Origin: CBDDFV01 sp965227335 | GTDB taxonomy: Bacteria > Planctomycetota > Phycisphaerae > Phycisphaerales > SM1A02 | Length of the DNA stretch: 64,000 nucleotides | Direction: 5' to 3' | Assembly (NCBI GenBank): GCA_965227335.1 | Contig: CBDDFV010000002.1 | Span: forward strand, 356,486 to 420,485 | Shown here: positions 1-8,327 of the stretch, one piece after another | How positions within the stretch are numbered: the first letter of the stretch is position 1 | How the letters are laid out: each line of letters starts with the position of its first letter | Position numbers and translations under genes: made by a program | Notes under the pieces: generated by a model | The model's database searches: none | Seen by the model: the letters and a program-made list of their open reading frames with translations, nothing else | Told to the model about the DNA's origin: nothing

Positions 1-2
1 TC

Positions 3-932
3 GATCGCCTGACGTTCGAGGGCGACCTCACGACCGACGACCACACGGTCGTGCAGCCCACGGGCTTCTGGATGAGCTCCGCCGCGAACGACCTCGCCGG
101 TCTCCCCATGTTCGTCGAGGACGCGGACGAGGACATTCAGTTCGGCTACTTCATGGTGGAGGACGGCGGCGTTCTGACGCCGCCCGCACCGGTCGCCGTC
201 ACCGGCGCTCTGGGTCCGCTCGGGATCTATAACGATCTCCGCGAGGATGCGATGGCGATCAACACGTCCGGCGACGCGGTCTTCCCCGCCCGCTTTTCGT
301 GGTTCAACCTGCCCGCCGACGTCGATTCCGCGGTGCTGTTCAAGGCCTTCGACGCGCCGACCGAGATCCTCGTCCGGGAAGGCGATCCGGCCCCCGGCTA
401 CTGGAACGACGTCGAGTTCGACGACCTCATGGCGGACTGGATCTCGTTCGCCGACGACGACGGCCGACGCTACTTCACCGCGCGCGTGCGTGGACCGGGG
501 ATCGCGCCGGAAATCGCCCGCGGTCTCTGGTGTGTCGAACCCGGCGGCGACGTCAACCTCGTCATCCGCGCCGGCCAGTTGATCGACACCGGCGACGACG
601 TCCTGCGGGCGGTGGAGCACTTCTCCATCACGTCCGGCACCGGCGCCGACTCCGGCCGACGCCCGGGGGTGAACACGCACGGCGACGTCGCGCTCGCCGT
701 GCACTTCTTCGACGGAACCAACGCCGTCGTCGTGGCCCAGCGGCCTTCGCCCTGCCTCGGCGATCTCAACGGCGACGGCGTCGTCGACCCGCAGGATCTC
801 GCCATCGTCCTTGCCCACTGGGGTCAGGTCGGCCCGATCGGGGCCCACGGCGACGTCGACCGCGACGGCGACACCGACGCTCAGGACCTCGCCATCGTCC
901 TCGCCAACTGGGGGAACGTCTGTCCCTCGTAA
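3..932 (+). CDS. Secreted dockerin-tail protein, C-terminal part
   Basis: Only the C-terminal 309 residues are in the window; the frame is open through the left edge, so the true start lies upstream. The body has no family I recognise; it is acidic and rich in beta-prone segments, like an extracellular domain. The last 60 residues hold two Ca-binding EF-hand-like repeats, GDLNGDGVVDPQDLA and GDVDRDGDTDAQDLA, each followed by a short helix ending WG. Such paired repeats resemble type I dockerin halves and are common at the ends of planctomycete exported proteins. It is convergent with the next gene. Function unknown; surface or extracellular location inferred from the tail. Confidence 0.8.
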   Translation, partial: DRLTFEGDLTTDDHTVVQPTGFWMSSAANDLAGLPMFVEDADEDIQFGYFMVEDGGVLTPPAPVAVTGALGPLGIYNDLREDAMAINTSGDAVFPARFSWFNLPADVDSAVLFKAFDAPTEILVREGDPAPGYWNDVEFDDLMADWISFADDDGRRYFTARVRGPGIAPEIARGLWCVEPGGDVNLVIRAGQLIDTGDDVLRAVEHFSITSGTGADSGRRPGVNTHGDVALAVHFFDGTNAVVVAQRPSPCLGDLNGDGVVDPQDLAIVLAHWGQVGPIGAHGDVDRDGDTDAQDLAIVLANWGNVCPS

Positions 933-975
933 CGCGACGACGCTTCACGAACCCTTTCGCTTCCCTTCAAACGCG

Positions 976-1005
976 CGACCCGCGACGCTTCGGCGCCGCG
1001 GGTCG
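976..1005. terminator. Stem-loop between convergent genes
   Basis: A perfect 9-bp stem, CGACCCGCG (976-984) with CGCGGGTCG (997-1005), encloses a 12-nt loop. It sits between two converging genes, where a bidirectional terminator is expected. No clear T-tract follows on either strand, so the terminator role is inferred from position and stem only. Confidence 0.45.
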
Positions 1006-1044
1006 TTGCGTTCTCGTCAGCGGTCGACCGCGTCGTCGTCCGAA

Positions 1045-2988
1045 TCAGGGGCACGGGCCCCACGCGCCGAGCAGGATGGCGAGGTCCGCGGCGTCGACGA
1101 CGTCGTCGCCGTTGAAGTCCGCCGCGCCGGCTTCGACCGGCCCCCAGGCCCCGAGCAGGTCCGCGAGGTCTTCGGCCCCGACGACGCCGTCGTTGTTGAG
1201 ATCGGCGTCGCAGTCGCGAACGTGGGTTCCGGTCGGCAGCTCATCCGGATCGATGTTGACCTGCCAGCCCTCCTGTTCGTGCAGCTTCGGATCGTAGTTG
1301 TTCTGGCTGCGCGACATCTGGATCTTCGAGCACGGCGGGAGGTCGGCGTAGAGCCGCTCTTCCTCCGGGACCATGAACCACTCGCCGCCGTCGCGTTCGA
1401 ATTCGAGCACGCCCTTCTCGGTCGAGACGAACAGACGGCCGCTGTCGTCCATGTCGAGCCCGTAGATCTGGCCGGCGGGGATCTGGATCTCCTCGAAGAA
1501 CGTCTCGTCGCCGCGCCGGACGCCGTAGACGACCGGGGCTCCGGACGCGTACAGCCAGATCTTCTCGCCGACGACGGGCGGTTCGATCATGAGACCGCCG
1601 TCTTCGCCGATGATGTCGACGCCGTTGGGGAGATCCTGCATGACCGGATCGACGTCCCCGGACAGATTCTCGGGATAGAACATCAGCACGTAATCGGTGA
1701 ACGAAACGCCGACCACCTCGCGCTTCGCGTCGTCAAACGCGATGGCGCCGATGTCCTCCGGGGCCGAGGCGGAGCCGACGAACGGCTGGGGCAGGGCGGG
1801 GTTGTAGCAGAAGAGGTCGCCGTTGGTCGCGGCGTAGAGCTGACGGTTGCACCCGAACGTCATGTCGACGACGTCCGCCAGCTCCGCGAACGGTTCGAGC
1901 TCGCCCGAAGCGAGGTTCTGCTCGATGATGACCGCGCCGACGTACAGGAACGCGGTCGCGTCGTCGGGCGCCATCACCGCTTCGCTCACCGCCGCCCCGG
2001 CCGGGCCGGCGATCACCGTCTGCGGCTGCATCGCCCAGCCCGCCGGCACGAACGGGTAGTAGACGATGGTCTCGTTCTGCGGCGTGAATGCATACCCCGC
2101 CTTCGGCTTGACCGTGAGGAAGCCGTCGATCATGTAGACCTTCGCACCCTCCGGATCGTAGTTCAGGAACGTCATCGGCTGCGAGCAGTCGCCGTTGATG
2201 CACCAGAACACCTCGAGGTCGGTGACGTCGTAGTAGAGGTTGCCGAAGGTCGACTGCGTCTGCTTGTAGTACGGCGTTCCCGAGTCGGGATCGTCGGCGG
2301 GATCACGGACGCCCAGCGTCTGGCTGTTCCCGAACCGCGACCCGTGGGCGAAGGTCACCGCGTGACCGCCCGTCCGCGCGCCGAGCGCCTGCAGACCGAA
2401 CGGCTGACCCGCGTTGTTGTAGCTGCCGTAGCCGAGCTGCACGAGCGCGCCGCCCACCGCCGCCTCGCCGATCTCCGTCAGCGTCGGCGAGAAATTCCCG
2501 GTCAACCACCAGTTGTCGACGTCGAACTGGTTGTACGCGCCGAAGAACAGCCAGGCGTTCACGCCCAGCAGTCCGTCATTCCCGCCCGTGCCGCCGTTCG
2601 GATCCGTCCCCATCGCGCCGGCCATGCCGTCGATCACGTCCGTGGCGTCGTTGTACTTCGCCTGCGACATCCACTGCAGGTACGGCACGTCGCCCGGCGG
2701 CACCTCGGGGAACCCGTGCCGACCAATGTACGCCATCAGGTTGATCGCGCTCGTCGGCACGCAATGCCAGTTGCCGTTGCCCGGCAGACCCGGCACGAAC
2801 GTCCCGTTCGCCAACTCCCCCCCCGTCCGACGCTGGTCGAAATCCGGCATGTACTTGATCTTGTAGATCCAGAAATCCGGCGCCAGATACAACGCGCTCT
2901 GAATGTTCGCGGCGGCGCCGGCGGTCACCCCGCCGATCAACCCCGCCCCCACGATCAATCCCGCTCCCAATGTCAGCCTGTGTCGCAT
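1045..2988 (-). CDS. Secreted C39-like cysteine peptidase-type protein with dockerin tail
   Basis: 647 residues. A clear signal peptide (MRHRLTLGAGLIVGAGLIGG...) is cut near residue 27. Residues 40-250 look like a papain-fold C39-like domain: HCVPTSAINLMAYIG carries the candidate catalytic Cys, GGHAVTFAHG the His and GVRDPADD the Asp. The middle (about 300-570) has repeated short strands (YVGAVII, RQLYAATNGDLF, IYGLDMDDSGRLFVST) like a beta-propeller. The C-terminus has two EF-hand-like dockerin repeats (DADLNNDGVVGAEDLA and ADFNGDDVVDAADLA), ending LLGAWGPCP. Secretion is well supported; peptidase activity is inferred from the Cys/His/Asp pattern. The peptidase domain could be inactive and serve in recognition. 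Confidence 0.82.
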   Translation of the reverse strand: MRHRLTLGAGLIVGAGLIGGVTAGAAANIQSALYLAPDFWIYKIKYMPDFDQRRTGGELANGTFVPGLPGNGNWHCVPTSAINLMAYIGRHGFPEVPPGDVPYLQWMSQAKYNDATDVIDGMAGAMGTDPNGGTGGNDGLLGVNAWLFFGAYNQFDVDNWWLTGNFSPTLTEIGEAAVGGALVQLGYGSYNNAGQPFGLQALGARTGGHAVTFAHGSRFGNSQTLGVRDPADDPDSGTPYYKQTQSTFGNLYYDVTDLEVFWCINGDCSQPMTFLNYDPEGAKVYMIDGFLTVKPKAGYAFTPQNETIVYYPFVPAGWAMQPQTVIAGPAGAAVSEAVMAPDDATAFLYVGAVIIEQNLASGELEPFAELADVVDMTFGCNRQLYAATNGDLFCYNPALPQPFVGSASAPEDIGAIAFDDAKREVVGVSFTDYVLMFYPENLSGDVDPVMQDLPNGVDIIGEDGGLMIEPPVVGEKIWLYASGAPVVYGVRRGDETFFEEIQIPAGQIYGLDMDDSGRLFVSTEKGVLEFERDGGEWFMVPEEERLYADLPPCSKIQMSRSQNNYDPKLHEQEGWQVNIDPDELPTGTHVRDCDADLNNDGVVGAEDLADLLGAWGPVEAGAADFNGDDVVDAADLAILLGAWGPCP

Positions 2989-3198
2989 CGTCGTTCCTCT
3001 CTACGTGGTGCGCCCGGAGCCTCTGACGGTCGCGCCGTCCACCGACCCGACCGCCATTGGAAACGCCGGATGACCGATCGACGCGCAAGAATCCGAGGAT
3101 TTTCCGTTCTCGACCGCCCAAACCCCCCGCACCACCGGCGATTTCACGCCGCCCCCGACCCGAATCCCCCCGTCGCGGCGCCCGGCCCGCCCATCGGG

Positions 3199-3741
3199 TC
3201 AGTCGGAGGCCGCCGCGATCCGGTCCAGAAACGGCAGGACCGCGTACACCTTGAGATCGACCAGCATCTCGTCGCACGCCACGAGGTCGTGCAGCCACGT
3301 CAGCACCTCGTCAATGGGCACGCAGTGCACCGTGATGTCCTCGCCGCCCTCGCCCCCGCCCTTCGCCACCTTGCGCGCGGCCGACGCCCCGAAGTAGTGC
3401 ACCACCTCCGTGCATAACCCCGGCGATGACGGACCGTGAAACAGCGGCGTCCAGTGGTCCGAGGCGTACCCCGTTTCTTCCAGCAGTTCCCGTCGCGCGG
3501 CGTCGACCAGCGTCTCATCCGCAACATTCGCCTGATCCCCGGCGAGACCGGCCGGTAGTTCGATGACGCGTCGCTCCACCGGAGGCCGGTGCTGCTCGAC
3601 GAGCACGAGACGGTTGGCGACGTCCACCGCCGCGACCCCGACCACGCCGCTCGCGCGGACCCGATCGACATACTCCCAGCCGTCGGCGGTCTGCACGCGG
3701 ATGAACCGACCGGACCAGGGCGTGGTGATCTCACGGGACAT
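3199..3741 (-). CDS. NUDIX hydrolase, ADP-ribose pyrophosphatase-like
   Basis: 180 residues from the ATG at 3741. The core has ELPAGLAG followed by ETLVDAARRELLEETGY, which matches the NUDIX box (E-x7-REUxEExGU) with R84, E85, E88 and E89 as the metal-binding set; the spacing between the first Gly and Glu is two residues longer than canonical. The preceding strand VEQHRPPVERRVIELPAG is typical of ADP-sugar pyrophosphatases, so hydrolysis of ADP-ribose or a related nucleoside diphosphate sugar is the best guess. A frame open further upstream overlaps the PilZ gene, so the 3741 start is preferred. It follows the PilZ gene by 64 bp on the same strand and may share its transcript. Confidence 0.88.
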   Translation of the reverse strand: MSREITTPWSGRFIRVQTADGWEYVDRVRASGVVGVAAVDVANRLVLVEQHRPPVERRVIELPAGLAGDQANVADETLVDAARRELLEETGYASDHWTPLFHGPSSPGLCTEVVHYFGASAARKVAKGGGEGGEDITVHCVPIDEVLTWLHDLVACDEMLVDLKVYAVLPFLDRIAAASD

Positions 3742-3805
3742 CGGCGCATTGTGACCGCCGGCGCGTCGCGCCGCCAACGGAGCCGCGGACCGGAGGGGGG
3801 CCGGG

Positions 3806-4171
3806 TCAGGGCAGCGGCAGCGGATCGTCCGTGTACCGGACTCCGATCCGGAAGACGCTTTCGCCGTACGGCAGGCAGGACACCGCCCGGCCCTGCACCT
3901 GCGGCTGGCCATCGAGATCGTCGACGCGGACGTGCACCATCGCCCCCGGCTGGACTTCGACGTCACACAGAATCGCAAATCCAACCCGCGAGATATCCAG
4001 GCTGCGGCCGGGGAAGAACTGCGTGTCGCCGTCGTCCTCGGACACCGTCACGGACACCGCCGATTCCCAGGGAAACCGGGCGACCCGTCGTCGCTCGCGG
4101 CCCTCCTGCTCAATCTGCAGCTTGGAGAAGATGCGGTTACAGAACTCAGCAGAGGAGATCGAATCGATCAT
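3806..4171 (-). CDS. PilZ domain protein
   Basis: 121 residues, a single domain. Both c-di-GMP binding motifs of PilZ are visible: RxxxR as R28-R29-V30-A31-R32 and (D/N)xSxxG as D59-I60-S61-R62-V63-G64. The remaining strands (MVHVRVDDL, QGRAVSCLPYG, VFRIGVRYTDD) fit the PilZ beta barrel. It probably acts as a small cytosolic c-di-GMP receptor that adjusts motility, secretion or the cell envelope; no partner is encoded next to it. It is divergent from the arginine operon and upstream of the NUDIX gene. Confidence 0.88.
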   Translation of the reverse strand: MIDSISSAEFCNRIFSKLQIEQEGRERRRVARFPWESAVSVTVSEDDGDTQFFPGRSLDISRVGFAILCDVEVQPGAMVHVRVDDLDGQPQVQGRAVSCLPYGESVFRIGVRYTDDPLPLP

Positions 4172-4450
4172 GAGAACATCGCCCTCGTCGTGGAACGCGA
4201 TGGGTCAGCGTCTCACCCAGTGACGCCGCAACCCGCGCCGAACTACGCCATGGGAGTTCGCCGCTTCGAATTCCTCGGCTTGACGCACGCCGGACGTCCA
4301 CTCGGCATCCCTGTCCCAACACGAATCAGGGCGTTCTGTCCAGCCTGTTCGGACTGCGCCGCGCCGGCCGGGTAACCCACGGCCCCGGACCAAGTGAGCC
4401 CCAACCCACGCCCCGACCCCACAGATCTCCACGAATCACCCCGGATCTGC

Positions 4451-4480
4451 TTGACATGAATATGCATTCTAGTGTATGTT
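4451..4480 (+). promoter_or_regulatory. Promoter of the arginine operon
   Basis: TTGACA at 4451-4456 is a perfect -35 hexamer; TATGTT at 4475-4480 is a reasonable -10 at an 18-bp spacing. This is locally AT-rich in a GC-rich region. A start point 6-7 bases after the -10 falls on the argR ATG at 4487, so the transcript would be leaderless. Confidence 0.7.
4457..4470 (+). promoter_or_regulatory. ARG box (ArgR operator)
   Basis: TGAATATGCATTCT matches the known ArgR half-site pattern TGAAT-N4-ATTCA at nine of ten defined positions and is nearly palindromic. It lies between the -35 and -10, where bound ArgR would block RNA polymerase. A weaker second copy, TGTATGTTTATGCG (4473-4486), follows over the -10; two adjacent boxes are usual for ArgR hexamers, although the spacing here is shorter than in E. 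coli. Autoregulation of argR and the whole operon by arginine is inferred. Confidence 0.7.
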
Positions 4481-4486
4481 TATGCG

Positions 4487-4951
4487 ATGTCTCGAGAACG
4501 ACGACGGATGTTGCTGGCGGAGCTGCTTCGTTCCGGCGCCGCGACGAATCAGGAGGCGCTTGCGCAGGCCCTGGCGAACGCCGGCGAACCCGCGTCCCAG
4601 GGCACCGTCTCGCGTGATCTCGCGGCGATCGGCGCGGTGCGGGGGCCCGCGGGCTACCAGCTCCCGCGGCTGACCGCGGCCAACGGCGTCGGCGTCGCCT
4701 CCGCAAACGAACTCGCCGCCGTCGTCCGTCGTCACGTCGTCTCGATCGAACCCGCCCACGCGACCGTCGTGATCGGGACCGCCCCCGGGCATGCGTCGAT
4801 CGTCGGCGCGGCGATCGACCGGCGTCCCCCGGACGGCGTCGTCGGCACGGTCGCCGGCGACGACACGATCTTTCTCGCCGCGCGGTCGCCGGACATCGCG
4901 GCGTCGGTGGCTGAAGACCTGCGCACGATGCGCGATGGAGCAGATGCATGA
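4487..4951 (+). CDS. argR: Arginine repressor ArgR
   Basis: 154 residues. The N-terminal winged helix contains GTVSRDLAAIGAVR (39-52), the recognition helix of ArgR. The C-terminal domain has TAPGHASIVGAAIDR (98-112) and GTVAGDDTIFLAARS (120-134); the paired Asp (125-126) are the arginine-binding residues of the family. ArgR forms a hexamer that binds ARG boxes when arginine is plentiful. The ATG at 4487 is chosen because an alternative GTG at 4472 would lie inside the promoter; there is no Shine-Dalgarno sequence, consistent with a leaderless message. Its stop overlaps the argF' start by 4 bp (ATGA). Confidence 0.93.
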   Translation: MSRERRRMLLAELLRSGAATNQEALAQALANAGEPASQGTVSRDLAAIGAVRGPAGYQLPRLTAANGVGVASANELAAVVRRHVVSIEPAHATVVIGTAPGHASIVGAAIDRRPPDGVVGTVAGDDTIFLAARSPDIAASVAEDLRTMRDGADA

Positions 4952-5970
4952 GCAACCCCAGACACTTCATCACGACCCAGGACTGGTCGACGCCCGATCT
5001 CGCCGCACTCCTTGACCACGCCGCGGAACTCAAGCGCTTCCCCCGTCAGCCCCTGCTGGAGGGGAAGTCTGCGGCGCTGGTCTTTTTCAATCCATCCCTT
5101 CGCACCCGCACCTCGTTCGAACTCGGCGTCTGGCAGCTGGGCGGGCACGCGGTCGTGCTCGAGCCCGGCGGCGGGGCATGGGAGATGGCGTTCGGCGACG
5201 GCGAGGTCATGGACGGCACGGCCGAAGAGCACGTGCGCGAAGCCGCGCGGGTGCTGTCCCGCTACTGCGACCTCATCGCGGTGCGCTGTTTCCCGAAGTT
5301 CCAGGACTGGTCGGTCGATCGCGAGGACATCGTCATCCGCGCCTTCGCGAAGCACGCCGAGGTCCCCGTGATCAACATGGAGACCATTACGCATCCGTGC
5401 CAGGAGCTCGCCCACGTGCTCGCCCTGCGTGAACGGCTGGGGGAGAATCTCGCCGGACGCAAGTACGTCCTGACCTGGACGTATCACCCGCGGCCGCTCA
5501 ACACCGCCGTCGCCAACTCCGCCGCGCTCATCGCAACGCGGTTCGGCATGGACGTCACTCTGCTTTGTCCGGACGAGCGGTACGCGCTGGACGAGCGCTA
5601 CATGACGCTCGCGTCTCAGAACGCGGCGGACGCTGGCGGGTCCTTCACCATGTCGCACGACATCGACAGTGTCTACGACGGCGCCGACATCGTCTACGCC
5701 AAGAGCTGGGGCGCGTTGCCCTTCTTCGGACGCTGGGACGAAGAGAAGCCGATTCGCGACGCCAACCGCCACTTCATCGTGGATGAGGCGAAGATGGCCC
5801 GGACGAACAACGCCGTCTTCAGTCACTGCCTGCCCGCCCGCCGCAACATGAAAGCGACCGACGCCGTGATGGACAGTCCGAATTCGATGATCATCGACGA
5901 GGCGGAGAACCGCCTGCACGTTCAGAAGGCGCTGATGTCCGCCCTGGTCGGGGCCCCCGCCCCCTGCTGA
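4948..5970 (+). CDS. argF': N-acetylornithine carbamoyltransferase
   Basis: 340 residues. It transfers the carbamoyl group to N2-acetyl-L-ornithine to give N-acetylcitrulline. The carbamoyl phosphate motif is FNPSLRTRTSFELG (47-60), and HPCQELAHVLAL and HCLPARRNMKATDAV are the further active-site segments. The whole chain closely follows the Xanthomonas acetylornithine enzyme as I recall it (ITHPCQELAH, KSWGALPFFG, DEAENRLHVQKA), not ordinary ornithine carbamoyltransferase. E93 in GTAEEHV aligns with Glu92 of the Xanthomonas enzyme, which favours acetyl over succinyl substrates; the Bacteroides succinyl form has Pro there. Second gene of the operon. Confidence 0.93.
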   Translation: MSNPRHFITTQDWSTPDLAALLDHAAELKRFPRQPLLEGKSAALVFFNPSLRTRTSFELGVWQLGGHAVVLEPGGGAWEMAFGDGEVMDGTAEEHVREAARVLSRYCDLIAVRCFPKFQDWSVDREDIVIRAFAKHAEVPVINMETITHPCQELAHVLALRERLGENLAGRKYVLTWTYHPRPLNTAVANSAALIATRFGMDVTLLCPDERYALDERYMTLASQNAADAGGSFTMSHDIDSVYDGADIVYAKSWGALPFFGRWDEEKPIRDANRHFIVDEAKMARTNNAVFSHCLPARRNMKATDAVMDSPNSMIIDEAENRLHVQKALMSALVGAPAPC

Positions 5971-6015
5971 CGCCGTCTTCCCCTTTCCTTCTCCTGTCAG
6001 ATGAGGAGCCGCCCG

Positions 6016-7260
6016 ATGGCGACCCGCCCCCTCGTCGTGCTCGCCTTTTCCGGCGGCCTCGACACCAGTTACTGCGTTCTCCACCTGATCGACCAGGGCT
6101 ACGACGTCGTCACCGTCTTCGCCGACACCGCCCGCGCCGGCGACGCCGCGGCGGAGGCGATCGAGGCCCGCGCCCTCGAACTCGGCGCGACGCGTCACCT
6201 CACCGTCGACGTCGCCGACGACCTCTGGCGCACCATCGTCGTCCCCATGGTCATGGGCGGCGCGATGTACCGTGACCGGTATCCGCTGCTCTGTTCCGAC
6301 CGGTACCTCATCGCGGCGGAGAGCGTCCGCGTCGCGCAGGAACTCGGGGCCGATGCGATCGCTCACGGCTGCACGGCCATGGGCAACGACCAGGTCCGGC
6401 TCGATCTCTCGATCCGGGCGCTCACCGACCTCCCGATCCTCGCCCCCATTCGGGAGATCCAGGGACGCACCGACACGCCGCGTGCATTCGAAATCGACGT
6501 CCTGCAGCAACGCGGCTTCTCCGTGCCCGCCGACGTCAAACGCTACACGATCAACGAGAACCTGCTCGGCGTCACGATCTCCGGCGGCGAGATCGACGAC
6601 TTCAAGGCTCCCGCCTCTGACGCGTGGAAGTGGACCGCCGCCCCCGGCGATCGTCCCGCCCGGCCGGAGCAGTTCACCATCACGTTCGACGGCGGCGCCC
6701 CGGCGGCCCTGAACGGCGAGACGCTCGACGGACCGACCATGCTGCGCACGCTCAACGCCGCCCTCGGCGCGCACGGCGTGGGGCGCAACCTTTACTGCGG
6801 CGACACGATCGTCGGCCTGAAGGGACGAATCGCGTTCGAGTGTCCGGGGCTCGAAGGACTGCTCGTCGCCCACAAGGCCCTCGAGGAGACGGTGCTCACC
6901 AGCGCGCAGAACGAATTCAAGCCGCTCGCCGCCCGACGCTGGACCGATCTCGTCTTCGCCGCGCAGTACTTCGAGCCCCTGCGGGCCGATCTCGAGACCT
7001 TCATCCGCGCGACCCAGGCGAACGTGTCCGGCGACGTCACGATCGAGGCGGTCGGCGGGTCATGCGCGGCGGTCGCGCTCGACACGCCCCACAAGCTCGT
7101 GCGGGCCGGCGCGACGTACGCACAGCACGCCGACTGGTCGGCCGCGGACGCGGTCGGCTTCATCACCATCTTCGGTCAGTCCATGACGCTCGGCGCCGCC
7201 GCGCACGCCGGACGGACCGCCCCCGCCGCCCGGAGCGAATCGTGTCTGACGACCTCCTGA
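6016..7260 (+). CDS. argG: Argininosuccinate synthase
   Basis: 414 residues from ATG 6016, which has AGGAG (6003-6007) eight bases upstream; an in-frame ATG at 6001 lies inside this ribosome site region and is less likely. It condenses citrulline and aspartate with ATP. The nucleotide-binding SGGLDTS loop is at residues 12-18, followed by VFADTA, and HGCTAMGNDQVR is the citrulline/aspartate contact region. The sequence resembles the shorter xanthomonad-type ArgG more than the E. coli form, from recall. It follows argF' by 45 bp, and its 3' end overlaps the argE start by 19 bp. Confidence 0.93.
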   Translation: MATRPLVVLAFSGGLDTSYCVLHLIDQGYDVVTVFADTARAGDAAAEAIEARALELGATRHLTVDVADDLWRTIVVPMVMGGAMYRDRYPLLCSDRYLIAAESVRVAQELGADAIAHGCTAMGNDQVRLDLSIRALTDLPILAPIREIQGRTDTPRAFEIDVLQQRGFSVPADVKRYTINENLLGVTISGGEIDDFKAPASDAWKWTAAPGDRPARPEQFTITFDGGAPAALNGETLDGPTMLRTLNAALGAHGVGRNLYCGDTIVGLKGRIAFECPGLEGLLVAHKALEETVLTSAQNEFKPLAARRWTDLVFAAQYFEPLRADLETFIRATQANVSGDVTIEAVGGSCAAVALDTPHKLVRAGATYAQHADWSAADAVGFITIFGQSMTLGAAAHAGRTAPAARSESCLTTS

Positions 7261-8327
7261 CGCATCTCGCCGCCCTCGTCGCGATCGACACCTCCAACCC
7301 GCCCCGGGCGATGCATGCCGACCATGCGATCGTCGCGTGCGTCGCCGACGCGCTGCGAGCCGCGCACTTCGACGTGGCGATCGACGACCTCGGGGACGGC
7401 TGCGTCAATGTTCATGGCGTGCGAGGCGGCGGTGCGCGGCTGCTGTTCAACTGTCATCTCGACACCGTCCCCGCCGGGCCGGGCTGGACGAGCGATCCGT
7501 GGACGCTGCACGTCGCCGACGGCCGCGCCCGCGGGCTCGGGGCGTGCGACATCAAGGGGGCCGCCGCGTGTCTTCTCGTGGCGGCGACGCAGACCGACGC
7601 GCCGTGCGAGATCCTCTTCTCCACCGACGAGGAGGCGGGCGGAAGTCGGTGCGTGCGTACGTTCGCGTCGGCGCAACGCGACCGCTACGACCTCGCCGTC
7701 GTCGCCGAACCGACAAACGGACGCGCGGTGCTCAGCCACCGTGGTCTCGCCACGTTCGAACTGGCGTTCGAGGGAACGGCCGCCCACACGTCGCGTCCGG
7801 ACGCCGCGGCGGACAGCGCCGTTCACCATGCGGTGCTTTGGGGCGGGCGGGCGATCGACGCCGCCGCGCCGGACGACCTGCGGCTGAACCTCGGCGTGGT
7901 CGAGGGCGGAGTGAAGGCGAACATCGCGGCGCCGTCGGCGCGAATCGTCTACGGCGTGCGTCCGCCCGGCGCCATCGACGCGGCGTCCGCGGGCCGCGCC
8001 CTCGCGTCTCTGACCGACGCCCGGACGACCCTGACCTCGCGCTTCGAGGCCCCCGGTCTGGCCCGACACGACGCCGCGGCGCGATGGGCGTCGTCGTTCG
8101 GCGTCCCGCCCGGTCCCGACGTCGATTTCTGGACCGAAGCCGCCCTCTTCGCCGACGCGGGAATCGGGGCGATGGTGTTCGGTCCCGGCGACATTGCGCA
8201 AGCGCACGCGGCGGAGGAGTTCGTCTCCGTCGCGGACCTCGAAGCGGTCGCCGCGTGGTATGGTCGCATGATCGAGCGCGGCGCCGACGTCTCGCCATCC
8301 GCCCTTGCGACGGAGTCCCGGTCATGA
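7242..8327 (+). CDS. argE: M20 deacetylase, N-acetylcitrulline/acetylornithine deacetylase
   Basis: 361 residues from GTG 7242, with GGAG (7232-7235) six bases upstream. The M20 metallopeptidase ligands are all present: H72-x-D74 in FNCHLDTVP, D103 in GACDIKG, E130-E131 in STDEEAGG, the Glu of VVAEPTNG and the His of AQAHAAEEF. The insert between these halves (AHTSRPDAAADSAVHHAV) is the usual dimerisation domain. Because argF' works on acetylornithine, the logical substrate here is N-acetylcitrulline, as in Xanthomonas; acetylornithine or other N-acyl amino acids remain possible. It overlaps argG by 19 bp and argBA by 4 bp. Confidence 0.88.
   Translation: MSDDLLTHLAALVAIDTSNPPRAMHADHAIVACVADALRAAHFDVAIDDLGDGCVNVHGVRGGGARLLFNCHLDTVPAGPGWTSDPWTLHVADGRARGLGACDIKGAAACLLVAATQTDAPCEILFSTDEEAGGSRCVRTFASAQRDRYDLAVVAEPTNGRAVLSHRGLATFELAFEGTAAHTSRPDAAADSAVHHAVLWGGRAIDAAAPDDLRLNLGVVEGGVKANIAAPSARIVYGVRPPGAIDAASAGRALASLTDARTTLTSRFEAPGLARHDAAARWASSFGVPPGPDVDFWTEAALFADAGIGAMVFGPGDIAQAHAAEEFVSVADLEAVAAWYGRMIERGADVSPSALATESRS

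Larger units (their letters stand above)
4172..4486. other. Intergenic region upstream of the arginine operon
   Basis: 315 bases between the divergent PilZ gene and argR. Apart from the argR promoter and ARG box in its last 36 bases I see no gene, RNA or repeat in it. Frames that cross it on the minus strand have no family resemblance and run into the promoter. Confidence 0.6.

Noticed and set aside
811..3417. Long plus-strand open frame opposite the C39-like gene
   Set aside because: It is Arg/Val/Asp-rich with no domain, and lies antisense to a gene with a signal peptide, motifs and a dockerin tail.
4948..5970. Ordinary ornithine carbamoyltransferase (argF)
   Set aside because: The chain follows the acetylornithine enzyme over its whole length, including the Glu at position 93, and argE and argBA accompany it.
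4732..6873. 713-codon minus-strand frame across argR, argF' and argG
   Set aside because: Antisense to well-recognised arginine genes; open only because of high GC.
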